From Streptomyces sp. LX-29 (GTDB lineage: Bacteria > Actinomycetota > Actinomycetes > Streptomycetales > Streptomycetaceae): a stretch of DNA of 64,000 nucleotides. The stretch lies in contig NZ_CP089746.1 of assembly GCF_029541745.1 (NCBI RefSeq), positions 8,164,344-8,228,343 on the forward strand, written 5' to 3'. Below the pieces are notes generated by a model. That model searched no databases. It saw only the letters and a program-made list of their open reading frames with translations, and was not told the DNA's origin. Positions 8,549-17,200 of the stretch are shown here, in pieces. The stretch's first letter is position 1. Each line of letters opens with the position of its first letter. Position numbers and translations under genes: made by a program.

Positions 8549-10306
8549 TCAGAAAGGTCCGCTGGCCTGGAGGAGACGCTGGGGCAGGTAGGGGGACTCA
8601 ACGCGGATCTCCCAGCCCCGGCGGCGGGCGTGGCAGGTCAGGGCGAGGATGTCGAGATTGATTGTGGCGTCCGCATCGTCGGCACGGTCGGCGACCTGGT
8701 AGTGACCGCGGTGTGCTTCGAGGGCGTCGGCCAGGGCCAGGTTGAAACTTTCCTCGTCGCCTTCCACCAGCTGTGACAGCAGCACGGCTGGTCGCGGAAG
8801 GAAGCCCCAGTCCTTGGCCTGCTCGGCCTCCCGCAACGCTCGCTCTGCCGCGAGTTTGGAATCCACGCCCGTCAGGTAGGCGTGGAGGGCTTCCCGGTAC
8901 GCGGTGAAAGCGGATCCGTCCTTGTCGGCAAACGCGGGGCCGGTGAGGACCAGGGGGGCAAGGTCCTCGCGGACGCCGGTGATCAAGGCGAAGACGGTGG
9001 CGTTCTCCCAGCTGCCGGCGCCCGCTGTCTCGCCGCGCGACGCCGGGTAGCGCAGGTTCCGGCCGGCGACACTCACCTCGACCTCGGTGCCCGGCTCCGC
9101 CAGGGCGATGCGGAAAAGAGCGGCCCCCAGCTGGGAGGCCAGCCGCAGATTCGCAAGCTGGGCGTCCGTGACATCAGCGGAGTTGCCGGCACGCCATTTG
9201 AAGAGGAGCTCCTGGTACTGCATGGCACTCTCGAGCTTCCAAACGGCGAGTGCTTCCCCGTCTTCCGGGGTGTGGGCCTCCCGGGTGTACTGGTCGAACA
9301 GAGCCTCGCTCTCCGGGTCCACGGCCTGGTCGCACGCCGGCCGCTCGACCACCAGCGTGCCCGCGGCCAGCGCGGCGACCGCGTCCGGGCGCCGGTTGCG
9401 GCCGAACCCGCCGACCCTGGGTCCGGCGGTCTCGAAGCCGGTGACCAGGGCGTGCGGGAGGTAGTGGGTGTGGATGGCCGGCATCCAGTCCAGCGTCCGA
9501 TACGCGAGCGCGGCCAAGCCGAGCGGAATGAGCGGGAGAAGGCTGCTCGCCGTGGCGGTCGGACCGTGAAGGGTGGTGTGCGCGAGCAGGAGGTCGGCCA
9601 GCGCGGAGTCGAAGGCTTCACGGTCCTCGGCGGCCAGGGCGCGTAGCGTCCGCAGCGCCGTGCTGTCCGGCTGGTCGAGCAGGGTCTCGCTGGTCTCCTC
9701 GGTGCGGGTGCGGATGCGGTTCAAGGCGGCGTCGAGGGCGGCGAGCTTGGCTTGCGCGCTCGGCGGGTACTCCTCGTCGTCGCCGGTGTCGTCGAGGACC
9801 AGGGCTGTCAGTCCGGTGGCGAGTTCGCCGGCCGGCGTTCCCTGCGCCTGCTCGGCGAACTTCTGCCGGGCGAAGTGGAAGGCCTCACCGTGCCACTTGG
9901 CCTTGCCACTGAGGACCGCCAGGCAGAGCGCGTTGATCCACTCCTTGGGGGTGACGCTCTCGGCGGGGGCGTCCTCGCCTGGGTCGTAGCTCATGCCGAA
10001 GTTCACGTAGTCCAGGAAGATCTGGAACCTGCAGTGTGGGTGGTACGCCGCATAGGCGACGGCGCCGGCCGCTGCCTCGGAGGCGTCCTTGAGGACGGTC
10101 CGGGCTTCCGGGGTGTCGAGGTCAGGTGTCTCGACGGAGAGGGCTCCCAGGTAGTCGAGGAACTCGTCGGCGATCGACTGCCATTCGTATGTGGCCATCC
10201 GGCCGGCCCGCGACATGGACCGCACCTGCCCCCCGATCCGGTTCGCGAAGTCCTCGCGCGCTGCCGAAATGACGGCCCCGCCCACCTGGTGACGTTCTAT
10301 CCGCAC
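8549..10306 (-). CDS. Imm49-like immunity family protein
   Basis: A 585-residue, mostly helical protein resembling the Imm49 immunity family found in Streptomyces polymorphic-toxin loci. The N-terminus MRIERHQVGGAVISAA, the central segment with SLLPLIPLGLAALAYRTLDW, and the end ILALTCHARRRGWEIRVESP fit the family pattern. It is about twice the usual length. The second half (from about residue 260) again ends in a family-like tail, which suggests two tandem domains. The GTG start is preceded by AGGGAGCAGGGCA. The predicted role is cytoplasmic neutralisation of an unknown secreted toxin; none is encoded nearby. It sits between the CdiI_2-like and DUF6000-like genes, all on the minus strand. Confidence 0.65.
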   Translation of the reverse strand: MRIERHQVGGAVISAAREDFANRIGGQVRSMSRAGRMATYEWQSIADEFLDYLGALSVETPDLDTPEARTVLKDASEAAAGAVAYAAYHPHCRFQIFLDYVNFGMSYDPGEDAPAESVTPKEWINALCLAVLSGKAKWHGEAFHFARQKFAEQAQGTPAGELATGLTALVLDDTGDDEEYPPSAQAKLAALDAALNRIRTRTEETSETLLDQPDSTALRTLRALAAEDREAFDSALADLLLAHTTLHGPTATASSLLPLIPLGLAALAYRTLDWMPAIHTHYLPHALVTGFETAGPRVGGFGRNRRPDAVAALAAGTLVVERPACDQAVDPESEALFDQYTREAHTPEDGEALAVWKLESAMQYQELLFKWRAGNSADVTDAQLANLRLASQLGAALFRIALAEPGTEVEVSVAGRNLRYPASRGETAGAGSWENATVFALITGVREDLAPLVLTGPAFADKDGSAFTAYREALHAYLTGVDSKLAAERALREAEQAKDWGFLPRPAVLLSQLVEGDEESFNLALADALEAHRGHYQVADRADDADATINLDILALTCHARRRGWEIRVESPYLPQRLLQASGPF

Positions 10307-10810
10307 TGCCCTGCTCCCTGATCGAATCGGTACGGACAGACTAGGCAGGGGATCTGACAGGCCGGGGCTGCCGGGCGCAGGGCGAGTGGGTCAGCAGCGG
10401 TGCTGCTGACGTGGCCGGCGTCGAGGGGTGGTGGAGACCAGACGGCACCGGCGTTGCCCGGGCACCGTGCCTCGAAGCCTTACGCAGTCGGTCGCCCCTG
10501 GCGCGTTCAAGACGCACTGCACGTGCAGGCACCGGGTGCGGTGTTCGACCGCGGCAGTGAGAGCCGTGGTTGGGAGCCGCCCGGGCTGGTGGCTCGTTTT
10601 GCCCCCAAGGTTCACAAGCGCCGGGCAGGGGATCCAGCTTCACCATGCACACCCAGCGCCACCACGTCGAAGCTCCCAGTGCGCTCACCTCCTGTCCACA
10701 CTGCGACGGCTGACCATAGGGCTCACGACACAGGCGAACCGCACCACGCCGGGCTCGCCCGGGCCCGCAGGTATCCCGCCGCTGATCGTGTGCTGGTCAC
10801 CTCGGAGAGG
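10307..10810. other. 0.5-kb intergenic region containing part of the inverted duplication
   Basis: No gene is supported. From 10667 the sequence is the 3' flank of the DUF6000-like gene that is repeated at 6.9 kb. A short hairpin AGCAGC-GGT-GCTGCT lies near 10394-10408. Confidence 0.4.
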
Positions 10811-10960
10811 TCACCGTGTCGGGGTGTCGTCGGCGGACTGGTGTCGGTCCACGATCGCGCACAGTTCATCGATGATCCGGCTCGGCGGCGACGATGTGTA
10901 CTGGGCGTCGTTCCACTGGTGCCACAGCCCGCCGGAGGCGAGGAAGGTGGTGGCGTGTTC
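10667..10960 (-). repeat. Inverted duplication, copy 2 (about 294 bp)
   Basis: Reverse complement of 6711-7000. This copy includes the intact 3' end of the DUF6000-like gene, so it is probably the source. The two copies lie 3.7 kb apart in opposite orientation and could recombine to invert the segment holding the Imm49-like gene. Confidence 0.8.
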
Positions 10961-11437
10961 TGTTCCAGCCAGACCATCGATGTGGAGCAGCGCGCTGATG
11001 GCCCAGTGCTGGTCGTACTGACAGTCAGGACGTTGGAGATAGCGTTCCAGGTAGGACACCAGGTACAGGGCGTCTTCCTCCGTGCCGAAGCGTGCGAGGG
11101 CGAAGCAGTAGCCCTGACCGGAGAAGCACAACTGGCTGGCAACCAGCAGGTCAGCGAGCACATCTTGGAAGTACTGGCGGCGGTCGCAGCCGATCAGCCA
11201 GGCAGCGGTGAGCCGGGCGCGCCAGTCGCTCTTCAGGAGAGTCTCGAGTTCCTCATCGGTGATCTCTCGGGCGGCCGAATTCAAGGACTGGAGGAAGAGT
11301 GCGCGCTCACCTTCGTCGCGGCGCATGAAGTTGGCATGGAGGAGGTTGAGGTAGCGCCCATGCCCCCGGGTTTTCGCCTTGACGTAGCGTTCGAAGACGT
11401 CGACCGGTTCGGGGTCTGAGGAACGAGGGAAGCGCAT
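10811..11437 (-). CDS. DUF6000-like protein
   Basis: A 208-residue protein whose segments RYLNLLHANFM, EITDEELETLLKSDWRARLT, AAWLIGCDRRQYFQDVLADL and FSGQGYCFALARFGTEEDA match the DUF6000 family of Streptomyces, followed by YDQHWAISALLHID. The architecture is all-helical and repeat-like with no catalytic motif. The ATG at 11437 starts MRFPRSSDPEPV, a usual family start; an upstream frame of 46 codons is unconserved. DUF6000 genes are often met beside immunity genes, and this one lies next to an Imm49-like gene. An immunity role is inference. Confidence 0.65.
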   Translation of the reverse strand: MRFPRSSDPEPVDVFERYVKAKTRGHGRYLNLLHANFMRRDEGERALFLQSLNSAAREITDEELETLLKSDWRARLTAAWLIGCDRRQYFQDVLADLLVASQLCFSGQGYCFALARFGTEEDALYLVSYLERYLQRPDCQYDQHWAISALLHIDGLAGTEHATTFLASGGLWHQWNDAQYTSSPPSRIIDELCAIVDRHQSADDTPTR

Positions 11438-11850
11438 CAAAGTATCTTCGCGTTCGCCGCTGTATACAGCCAGCTGATTGCGAGACTGGTCCGAAACGAG
11501 TGCCGCGGGAAACGGCCGTAGGAGCACACGCCGGAGGTAGCGCTCAAGCACAACGAGGCACCGGCCATGCTCCAAGCCCTAAGCGGCCGAAGCTGCCCAA
11601 GGGCCTTCCGGCTCAGCGCTGTATCCGGCAGCACTCGCCTGTTACCGGCTCAGCCCCAGGTCGCGCCGCTAACAAGGGAGGGGCCGAAGTAACGGGCAGC
11701 GACGGAGATGATCGCCGGCACGGCACCTTCTTCCGCCGCGTGCTTGAAGGTGTGGACTATGCAGGTGCGCACCGGATGTACCGGCCCGCCGGGATGCCCG
11801 GAGTTGTTGGTGGCGAGGGGGCGGATTTGCGGGCGGGCTAGGCGGTTTCG
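11438..11850. other. About 410 bp without a gene
   Basis: Upstream region of the DUF6000-like gene, running up to the truncated IS5-type element. I see no coding frame with family character and no clear promoter. Confidence 0.35.
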
Positions 11851-11856
11851 TTTGGA

Positions 11857-12465
11857 TCACCGAGCGGACCAGAGGAAGATGCCCGCGATGTGGAGTCCGG
11901 CCAGGTAGATGACCGCTGTCTTCTCGTAGCGGGTGGCGATCCCTCGCCACTGCTTCAGGCGGTTGATGCACCGCTCGACGGTATTGCGCTGCTTGTACGC
12001 GTCACGGTCGAAAGCGGGTGGCCTCCCACCGTGTCTGCCGCGACGCAGCCGGTGGCCGCGCTGATCCGCCCGGGTGGGGATCACTGCCCGGATGCCGCGC
12101 TGGCGTAGATGCTCGCGGATCGCACGTGAGGAGTACGCCTTGTCGGCCAGGACGACGTCCGGCCTGGTGCGAGGTCGTCCACGTCGGCGGGGAACGCGCA
12201 GACGGGCCATGACCTCGCCGAAGGCGGGTGCATCGCCGGCCTGGCCGGCCGTGAGGACGAAGGCCAGGGGCCGGCAGTCGCCGTCGGCCGCGAGGTGGAT
12301 CTTCGTGGTCAGCCCGCCGCGGGACCGGCCGATGGCGTGGTCGGCCGGTTCTCCAGCCGGGGCCCCCTTTTGCGGGCCCCGGCAGCGTGCTGGTGTGCTC
12401 GCACGATCGTGGAGTCCACAGAGACGGCCCAGTTCAGGTCCTCGTCCGCGTCGGCCTGGGCTATG
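11857..12465 (-). mobile_element. Truncated, frameshifted IS5-family transposase
   Basis: A DDE transposase of the IS5 family. The minus strand reads AVSVDSTIVRAHQHAAGAR (first Asp), then after a shift in a G-run at about 12363-12367 it continues AIGRSRGGLTTKIHLAADG, VLADKAYSSRAIREHLRQRG (second Asp) and RNTVERCINRLKQWRGIATR (Glu). Five Gs are present where six would keep the frame. Some IS5 elements use programmed frameshifting, but the N-terminal third is also missing because the next IS5 element abuts at 12466. The left inverted repeat was not identified. Confidence 0.8.
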
Positions 12466-12481
12466 AGTGGGCGGTTCGTGA
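12466..12481. repeat. Terminal inverted repeat (left) of the IS5 element
   Basis: AGTGGGCGGTTCGTGA, an exact inverse match to 13871-13886. Confidence 0.8.
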
Positions 12482-12538
12482 GGTGATGTCCGTTTCCGGT
12501 TGAGGTTGGGGCAAGGTCGCTGGTGGAGGTTCCGTCTG

Positions 12539-12937
12539 CTATTGCTTCCTGGCGAAGTTGCCGGTGTCGGCCTCGGTGAGGATCCCGAGTTTGACCAGGC
12601 GTTTCAGCTTGGCGCGGGTGCCTTCGACGTTCTTCGGCAGCAGTTCGTGGCCGAGGGCTTCGCAGACGTCCTTGGCCCGTAGCGGCCCGGTCGCGTGGTT
12701 GAAGGCGGCGAGGATGCGGGGGTAGTCCGGGTGCTCGGGCAGTTCCGGCGGGGATGCGGGGAGCCGGTCGGCGAGGCCGGTGATGGTCTTGCGGGTGATC
12801 GCGAGGTGCTCCAGGTGCATCTCGGCCTCCCGCAGCCGGGTCTGCAGGTCGTTGATTTGTGCGCGGAGGTCGTTGGCCAGGGCCCGGGCGGCGTCTTCCT
12901 GGAGGTCCAGGGCGTCAAGCAGGGGCTGGATGTTCAC
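12539..12937 (-). CDS. IS5-associated accessory protein (coiled coil plus winged helix)
   Basis: A 132-residue protein encoded in the same IS. The N-terminal half (about residues 1-55) is a heptad-rich coiled coil with AARALANDLRAQINDLQTRL. The C-terminal half looks like a small winged helix with AFNHATGPLRAKDVCEALGH and GTRAKLKRLVKLGILTEADT. Similar small genes follow the transposase in other actinobacterial IS5 elements. The GTG start overlaps the transposase stop by 4 nt (GTGA), implying translational coupling. It probably assists or regulates transposition; the exact role is not known to me. Confidence 0.65.
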   Translation of the reverse strand: MNIQPLLDALDLQEDAARALANDLRAQINDLQTRLREAEMHLEHLAITRKTITGLADRLPASPPELPEHPDYPRILAAFNHATGPLRAKDVCEALGHELLPKNVEGTRAKLKRLVKLGILTEADTGNFARKQ

Positions 12938-13782
12938 GCTGCCACCGCCTGCGCCGTGCGCCAGGTGGGGGCGTTCGCGCCGGTGAGGCGTCGGGTCATG
13001 ACGTGGGTCATCGCCCAGTAGACGCGGGAGGCGGAGGAGGAGGGGCGGTGCTCGTAGTCGCGGACCAGGCGCCGGTGCAGTATCAGGATCCCGTAGGTCT
13101 GCTCGACCCTCCACCGCTTCGGCTGCGGCACGAACCCCTTGTCCTGCGGGTTGCGTGCGACGATCTCGACGTCGATGCCCAGGCCGGCGCCGTGTTCGAC
13201 GACCTGGTTCTTGAAGCCCTGGTCGACCAGGGCTTTGCGGACGCTTCCGCCGGCGTGCTCGGCGACCTGGTCCAGCAGGACGATGCCCGCGGCGTTGTCG
13301 TGGGTGTTCGCGGCGAGGACGACGACCGCGATGACCAGGCCGAGGACGTCCACGGCAAGACCCCGCTTGCGGCCGGGCACCCGCTTGGCCGGATCGTGGC
13401 CGCTCGTGGAGGCGGGGACCCCGGCGGCCACGTGGACACTCTGGGTGTCCAGGACCACCAGGGTCGGGTCCTCTAATCGTCGGGCGCGTTCACGGACCTG
13501 GCAGCGCAGGAGTTCATGGATGACCTGGTCGGTCCCGTCGTCCCGCCAGGCGGCGAAGTAGTAGTAGGTCGCGCTCTTGGGCGGCAGGTCGTGCGGGAGA
13601 TAGGCCCACTGGCAGCCGGTCCGCCCCTGGTAAAGGATCGCGTTCACGATCTCCCGCATGTCGTAGGCACCCTGGTGGCCGCTGACCGAACGGTGCCGGT
13701 CCTTCCACGCGGTGATCACCGGCTCGATCAACGACCACTGCTCGTCCGATAAGTCACTCGGATACGGCTTGCGTTCACTCAC
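12934..13782 (-). CDS. IS5-family transposase (DDE)
   Basis: A full-length 282-residue transposase. The N-terminal DUF4096-type segment starts SDLSDEQWSLIEPVI and continues YDMREIVNAILYQGRTGCQW. The catalytic residues lie in LVVLDTQSVH (Asp), RKALVDQGFKNQVVEH (Asp) and WRVEQTYGILILHRRLVRDY (Glu, within the Y-(2)-R-(3)-E-like region). No internal stop or frameshift was seen, so it may be active. It belongs to the element bounded by 16-bp repeats and is coupled to the accessory gene. Confidence 0.85.
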   Translation of the reverse strand: MSERKPYPSDLSDEQWSLIEPVITAWKDRHRSVSGHQGAYDMREIVNAILYQGRTGCQWAYLPHDLPPKSATYYYFAAWRDDGTDQVIHELLRCQVRERARRLEDPTLVVLDTQSVHVAAGVPASTSGHDPAKRVPGRKRGLAVDVLGLVIAVVVLAANTHDNAAGIVLLDQVAEHAGGSVRKALVDQGFKNQVVEHGAGLGIDVEIVARNPQDKGFVPQPKRWRVEQTYGILILHRRLVRDYEHRPSSSASRVYWAMTHVMTRRLTGANAPTWRTAQAVAA

Positions 13783-13870
13783 CCGGTCACATCACCAGAT
13801 CACCAACCGCGGACCGGCAGATTCCGCCCCGCCGCCACACCATCAGGCGACAGCAGATCCACTCAAAGAG

Positions 13871-13886
13871 TCACGAACCGCCCACT
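13871..13886. repeat. Terminal inverted repeat (right) of the IS5 element
   Basis: TCACGAACCGCCCACT, an exact inverse match to 12466-12481. It lies about 85 bp upstream of the transposase start. Confidence 0.8.
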
Positions 13887-13995
13887 TACGGGCAGCCAGC
13901 CGCGTCACGTACGAGCCGGTGGACTCGCCCTGCAGAAACCGCAGCCGCAGATGCATCCGGCGCCGCCCGAGCCATTGGTCCCGCTTCTCCGCCAC
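13887..13995 (-). pseudogene. N-terminal fragment of a TniQ-like gene, cut by the IS5 element
   Basis: A GTG start at 13995 is preceded by a strong ribosome-binding site (GGAAGGAG). The frame reads MHLRLRFLQGESTGSYVTRL, which resembles the N-terminal signature of TniQ proteins (PGESxxSYxxRLA). After AARK it runs straight into the IS terminal repeat, and the remainder is absent. This would be a second TniQ-type gene beside the one at 14285. The short length limits certainty. Confidence 0.5.
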
Positions 13996-14284
13996 GACGG
14001 CGCTCCTTCCGGGATGTCCGGCCGCGGCTTCATCTAACTGCCGCCGCCCCCGGCAGGCAGCCCAGGCTCACGAAACGGTCCCACCTGGCCTGCACCCGGT
14101 CCCAGAGGCGACCCCTTACGCGCACGCGAAGAAAACAAAGAGCAGATTCGATCAGCGTCGGCCGGACCTTGCAGGAAAGCTGCCAGGCTCTCCACTGCAA
14201 AAAGGCTGGTGGAGGTGCCCTGCGGGCACGGAGTGTCGCCGTTCGTTCTTTTTGATCGGTGGTTGGGGTGTTGAGCTGGGCTGA

Positions 14285-17200
14285 TCAGTTGGCTGGTTGG
14301 GGCTGACGGTCGGTTGTGTGCTGGCGGGTCGGTTGGTGCCGGTGGCGGGCGGGGGTTGGGCGGGGCTGTGACCTGTGAGTTTCCTGTTCCGGGGTGTCGG
14401 TGTGGTGGTTGGTCAGTTTGTTTGGGTGGCTGGTCGGGTTCGTTGGGTGGCTGGTCGGGTTCGTTGGGTGGCTGTTGTAGTGGTGTAGGGGTGTGGGGCC
14501 GTGGATGCCGAGGGCACCCATCAGGTGCTGCTGGCGGGGGTGCAGGTGTTCCCAGGATCGTTGTTGGGTGCGGATCCACTTGGTTGTCTGGTTGGGGAAG
14601 CGCCGACCGGCGCTGTAGTAGGTGTGGGCTTGGTGCCAGCTGTGGTTCCAGTTGGCTCGCCAGGGTGGGTTCCACCAGGGGTCCAAGGCGGCGAGTTTTC
14701 CCTCGTGGGGCCAGGGTTTTCCGGTTCGCTTCAGGTGGGCGTGGGCGGCGCGGCGCTGCTTGTACAGCCACCATCCCAGGGGGAAGCCGTCGTGTTCGGC
14801 GCGGTAGCCGGCTGAGGTGAGGTTTCCGTGCTGGGCAGCCCAGGTTTGGGCGTAGGGCAGGCCGGCTGCGAAGGCGGAGGGTGGGTTCTTCAGGCGGGAG
14901 CGGGCGGGGCGGGATGGCTGGCGAGGTTTCGGGGGCTGGGCCAGGGCGCGGGCGCGTTCAGCTGTGAGGCCGAGGCCGGTCAGCAGTCGGCGTTGTTCGG
15001 GTTGGAGGCTGTCGTAGTTGGAACACTGTGTGAACAGCCATTTTGCTGTGGCGGTCGGGAGCGCGTTGAGGTCGCTGGCTGCGTGGAGGGTTTGTCTGGC
15101 TGTGTGGGTGCGGGCGGTGAGGTAGGCCTGGTGCCAGCGCAGGCCTCCGGCAGGGCTCCAGTGAGGGTCGATAGCCTCCAGGGCTTTGATGCGGTCGTCC
15201 GGTAGCCGTCCGCGGGCGGCGCGCTTGCGCTGGTGGGCGAGCCATCGGCCGAGGGGGTAACCGTCGTGGCGGGTGTCTCCGGGGACCGTGAGGTGTCCGT
15301 GCTGGTCGGCCCAGGCCGCGGCATGGACCAGTCCGGCGGCGAAGGATGCGGTCTGGGTGATTCGGCGGGGTCGGGCGGCACGTGCGCCTTCGGCGGTGAG
15401 GCCGAGGTCGGCGAGGAGCTGCTGCTGGCGGGGGTGGAGTTCGTCGTAGACGGTGCACTGGTTGTACAGCCACTGTCCCGTCCAGTCCGGTGTACCGGGG
15501 AATCCCTTCTCCGGGGCGAGGGCGTGGCCAGAGGTGAGCTGTGTGCGGGCGGCCTGGTAGCGGCGGTGCCATTTCATACCCCAGGGCGGGTTCCAGAACG
15601 GGTCGATGCGGACGAGGGCCTCTTCGTGCGGCCAGGGGGTGTCGAAGAGACCACGGTGGAGGTTGGCCTGGTGCCGTTGTCGGACCAGCCAGCGGCCGAG
15701 AGGGAATCCGTCGTGCTGAGCGTTGCGGGGGAGGTCAAGGCTTCCGTGCTCGGCGGCCCAGGCGCGGGCGTAGTAGAGCCCGGTCTCCATGGCCGGGTGC
15801 CGGGTGCCCGGGTTGGGCACGGCGGTGTCCGTGAGGGGTTCGGTGAGGCCGAGGCGGGCGAGGAGGTGCTGCTGGCCGGGCTGAAGCTGCGTGTAGTTGA
15901 CGCACTGGGCGTACAGCCACTGCCCGGTGCGGTCGCCGAAGTTGCGGAATCCGGCTTCCGGATCAAGGAGTGTGCCTGCGGTGACGGCGGCATGCGCGAT
16001 GTGGTGTTCGCGCTGCCAGTCGGTGGGCCAGGGCGGGTTCCACGAGGAGTCGATGGCGGTCAATGCCTGGTTCAGCGCATGGTCGAGCTGGCCGCGTCGT
16101 GCGTGTACCCGCTGGTTGTGTAGCCATTTGCCGATGGCGAAGCCGTCCTGGCGTGCGGAAGTGGGGGCGCACAGGTGGCCGTGCTCGCCGGCGTAGGCGC
16201 GGGCGTGGTCAAGGGCGGTGCGGCGGGCTGCCTTGAGATCCCGGCGCCGGGGCGCTGCGTCACGGGCTCGTTCCTGCGTGATGCCGAGGTCGGTGAGGAG
16301 TCGCTGCTGTCCGGGGTGGAGGCTGCTGTAGGTGGTGCACTGCTCGTAGAGCCAGGTGCCGAGATTTTCCGTGGTGCCGGGGAATCCGCGTTCGGGCGTG
16401 AGCGGCTGTTCGGCTTTCACCAGTGCCTTGGCGCGGTGGTAGATGCGCTGCCACCACAGGTTCCAGGGCGGGTTCCACCACGGGTCGAGGGCGTCGAGGG
16501 CGGCGGCGCGTTCGGGAGCGAGTTCGGGTCCTGCGGCGCGCTGGTTGGCGAGCCACAGGCCGATGGCGAAGCCTTCCGACCGCACGGTGTTGGGCGCGCA
16601 CAGGTGGCCGTGTTCGGCGACGTAGGCGCGGGCATGGCGCAGCCCGCGTGCAAACCCCTGGGCAGCGTCTTCAGTGCTGTCTGGGAGCGACGCAGGCTCG
16701 GGCTGCACGGGTGTCTCGCCCCGGTCACTGCTTTCCGCCAGGAGCTGGGAGACCGGGGTGGGCCGGTGCGGCGGGGAGACGCGCCACATGCTCCGGGTCT
16801 TCGGTTTGTGTCCGGCTTGGCTGCGTACGCAGGCGCGCACCCAGGCGTTCAGCGGGCCTGTCGTGGCCACAGTGAGGCGACCGGCGATCCACGGCCGCTC
16901 AAGACGCCGGGCCAGTTCGTTGACGAGGCGGGGAACATCGGCGAGCGAGTGCGGTTGATGCCGGCCCGTCTCGTCGAGCAGCTGCTGCTGGACACCCACG
17001 TGGGCCAGGGCCGCTGCCAGGGTGACTGCTTCCGGATAGGTCACCGCATCCCGCGCGGCTGCGTGCCATGCGAGGCCGCCTGCGTGAGTCATCAGCCGCA
17101 GCCGGTCGGGCCAGGTGGTCTCTTCCGGCCATGACTCGTCCCACCACGAAGCCATAACCGCCTGCGCTACAGCGAACGCTTCACCGGCGTGCGAGCTGCG

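Larger units (their letters stand above)
12466..13886 (-). mobile_element. Complete IS5-family insertion sequence with 16-bp terminal inverted repeats
   Basis: AGTGGGCGGTTCGTGA at 12466-12481 and its exact complement TCACGAACCGCCCACT at 13871-13886 bound a 1421-bp element carrying a transposase and a small overlapping accessory gene. No target-site duplication is visible: the left flank is the truncated IS5 relative and the right flank a truncated TniQ-like gene. This suggests an adjacent deletion or recombination between copies. Confidence 0.8.

Noticed and set aside
10341..10688. 115-codon minus-strand frame after the duplication
   Set aside because: Composition is antisense-like and the start lies in the duplicated flank; the other copy does not preserve the frame.
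14390..14475. Tandem GGGTGGCTGGTCGG-like repeats that could suggest a CRISPR or iteron
   Set aside because: They lie inside the tniQ gene and encode its low-complexity C-terminal tail (repeats of SHPTNPT); units are not separated by unique spacers.
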